Assembly: GCA_024684815.1 (NCBI GenBank)
Contig: JAIKWL010000084.1
Location: 24,002-88,001, forward strand
Length of the DNA: 64,000 nt
Direction of reading: 5' to 3'
DNA from: Saccharofermentans sp.
GTDB taxonomy: Bacteria > Bacillota > Clostridia > Saccharofermentanales > Saccharofermentanaceae
The notes beneath the pieces are model-generated. The model was not told the DNA's origin. It saw only the letters and a list, made by a program, of their open reading frames with translations, and ran no database searches. The position numbers were made by a program, and so were the translations under genes. Shown piece by piece: positions 63,173-64,000 of this stretch; within the stretch, counting starts at the first letter, position 1, and each line of letters opens with the position of its first letter.

Positions 63173-63736
63173 ATGGCAAAAGTAGCGGTATTTATTGCTG
63201 ACGGAAGTGAAGAGGTTGAGGCAATTACGCCCGTTGATATTTTGAGGAGAGCTAAGGTTGAAGTCGATGTTGTATCGATAATGCCAACTCTTGAGATCAC
63301 GGCTTCGAGATATGTTAAGATCACGGCTGATAAGCTGATAGATGAGATCAACTTTGACGATTACGATATGCTTATCCTTCCGGGCGGCGTCAGAGGAACC
63401 AATAACCTCAATGCCTGCGAGGAACTTAAAAAGCAGCTTGTAAGATTTAACGATCAGGGCAAGGGGATTGCCGCTATCTGTGCTGCTCCTACTGTCTTTG
63501 CAGGACTGGGTCTTCTTAACGGGAAGACATCCACATGCAATCCGGGTTTCTGGGATGAGCTCCGTTCAAATGGTGCCAACGTCATAGAAGATTCCAAAGT
63601 CGTAGTCAACGGCAACATAATAACAAGCCAGGCTATGGGCACATCTGTTGATTTCGCACTTGCTCTCACAGGTTATCTCTGCGGTGAGGATGCCAAGGAG
63701 GAATTGCGCAAAAACATAAGGTTTGGCGCGATTTAA
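63173..63736 (+). CDS. DJ-1/PfpI superfamily protein
   Basis: The 187-residue DJ-1 fold protein has LILPGGVRG, then the nucleophile-elbow Cys in GIAAICAAPTVFAGLG. DJ-1 relatives act as chaperone/glyoxalase-like or deglycase-like stress proteins; the exact role is not visible. ATG 63173 with GGAGG was chosen; the frame also extends back inside mntP in another frame. It is cotranscribed with mntP (17-base gap), so it may also be under the Mn riboswitch. Confidence 0.9.
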   Translation: MAKVAVFIADGSEEVEAITPVDILRRAKVEVDVVSIMPTLEITASRYVKITADKLIDEINFDDYDMLILPGGVRGTNNLNACEELKKQLVRFNDQGKGIAAICAAPTVFAGLGLLNGKTSTCNPGFWDELRSNGANVIEDSKVVVNGNIITSQAMGTSVDFALALTGYLCGEDAKEELRKNIRFGAI

Positions 63737-63798
63737 CAGTGTTAAACAGCCTTTTTGGTTGAATATTGAGGACTAATCATATACAATAAGGCGCGTTT

Positions 63799-63850
63799 GG
63801 AGACGTATCGAAGTGGTCATAACGGGGCGCACTCGAAATGTGATTGTCAA
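63799..63850 (+). pseudogene. 5' part of a tRNA-Ser(CGA)-like sequence, no T arm
   Basis: From GGAGACG a D-arm-like segment with GAAGTGG and CGGGGC is followed by the stem GCGCA, loop CTCGAAA (anticodon CGA, Ser), and TGTGA. This matches the first two-thirds of a Ser tRNA. The expected GGTTCGAATC T arm and the CGTCTCC acceptor complement are absent from the following ~150 bases. It could be a tRNA broken by integration or recombination. Confidence 0.5.
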
Positions 63851-63922
63851 CTTTATGGTCTCAAGAACAAGATGCAATAATATAAGCACTTTGCGAGATT
63901 GTTGCGACACCGTTCTGATAAG

Positions 63923-63953
63923 ATATCGCTCCAAAAACGCTCCATATCGCTCC
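63923..63953 (+). repeat. Three CGCTCC units at 10-11 base spacing
   Basis: CGCTCC occurs at 63927, 63938 and 63948; the first and third lie in ATATCGCTCC. No gene is recognised between 63737 and 64000; I see only this, the tRNA-like fragment and no clear terminator. Confidence 0.5.
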
Positions 63954-64000
63954 GGTTGACGGAACGGATGGCGTTCAGTAATATGCGATTGTAGCTTGAT

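Noticed and set aside
1-64000. CRISPR arrays, insertion sequences, prophage genes, rRNA
   Set aside because: No repeat-spacer pattern, transposase, integrase or rRNA-like sequence was recognised on either strand.

Overview
The window is a housekeeping stretch of a Gram-positive bacterial chromosome, most likely from the Clostridia (Firmicutes). The evidence is the strong GGAGG-type ribosome sites, the rimP-nusA-rnpM-L7Ae-infB-rbfA gene order, a dcw cell-division cluster with mraZ and ftsL, a two-half nucleoside ABC importer, an FprA flavodiiron protein and a long-form Hpf. MurE carries the DNPR motif, which points to meso-diaminopimelate peptidoglycan. I cannot place it below class level. No rRNA, CRISPR array, insertion sequence or prophage is visible.

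Layout. 1-1.8 kb: tail of an unknown gene, facing a GT-C type membrane glycosyltransferase. 2-14 kb: a long rightward run with xanthine phosphoribosyltransferase (apparent ATC start), a purine-nucleoside ABC importer (lipoprotein, ATPase, two permeases), FprA, a membrane-anchored zinc-ribbon/clostripain-like peptidase and acetolactate synthase (ilvB, ilvN). 14-20.6 kb: hpf and envelope genes (second GT-C protein, YunG-like protein, repeat-bearing polysaccharide deacetylase, Mbeg1-like hydrolase with a membrane tail, Ala-rich tail-anchored protein). 20.7-22.9 kb: a YhbD-like regulator with an ArsR-type regulator, then leftward mscL and a small P-loop protein. 23-31.6 kb: the rimP-to-ribF translation/RNA operon behind an attenuator-like terminator. 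31.7-36 kb: lgt, rodA and a GH32-fructokinase fusion. 36.2-49.9 kb: the dcw cluster (mraZ, rsmH, ftsL, PBP, murE, murF, ftsW, murG, ftsQ, ftsZ), without mraY or murD, followed by nrdR. 49.9-56.6 kb: two-component system, nth, recG, rsmD, coaD and a coiled-coil protein. 56.7-58.6 kb: an AAA ATPase paired with a DUF4276-like (TOPRIM-like) protein. 58.6-63.7 kb: hemW, a leftward acyl-CoA synthetase with its XRE-cupin regulator, and a manganese riboswitch ahead of mntP and a DJ-1 family gene. 63.8-64 kb: a tRNA-Ser(CGA)-like 5' fragment and non-coding sequence.

How the genes work together. The purine block imports nucleosides and salvages xanthine. The two SEDS glycosyltransferases (RodA, FtsW), the class B PBP, MurE/F/G and FtsQ/L/Z build the wall and septum, and Lgt makes the lipoproteins. 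The rimP-infB block matures ribosomes and starts translation.

Most interesting for follow-up: the AAA/DUF4276-like pair, whose ATPase has a degenerate Walker B (57-58.6 kb); the KTS-for-KTG penicillin-binding protein; the atypical FtsZ C-terminus; the GH32-PfkB fusion inside a cell-wall locus; the ATC start of xpt; a palindrome shared by two regulatory genes; a pair of operators between the cupin regulator and mntP; and the truncated tRNA-Ser at the right edge.
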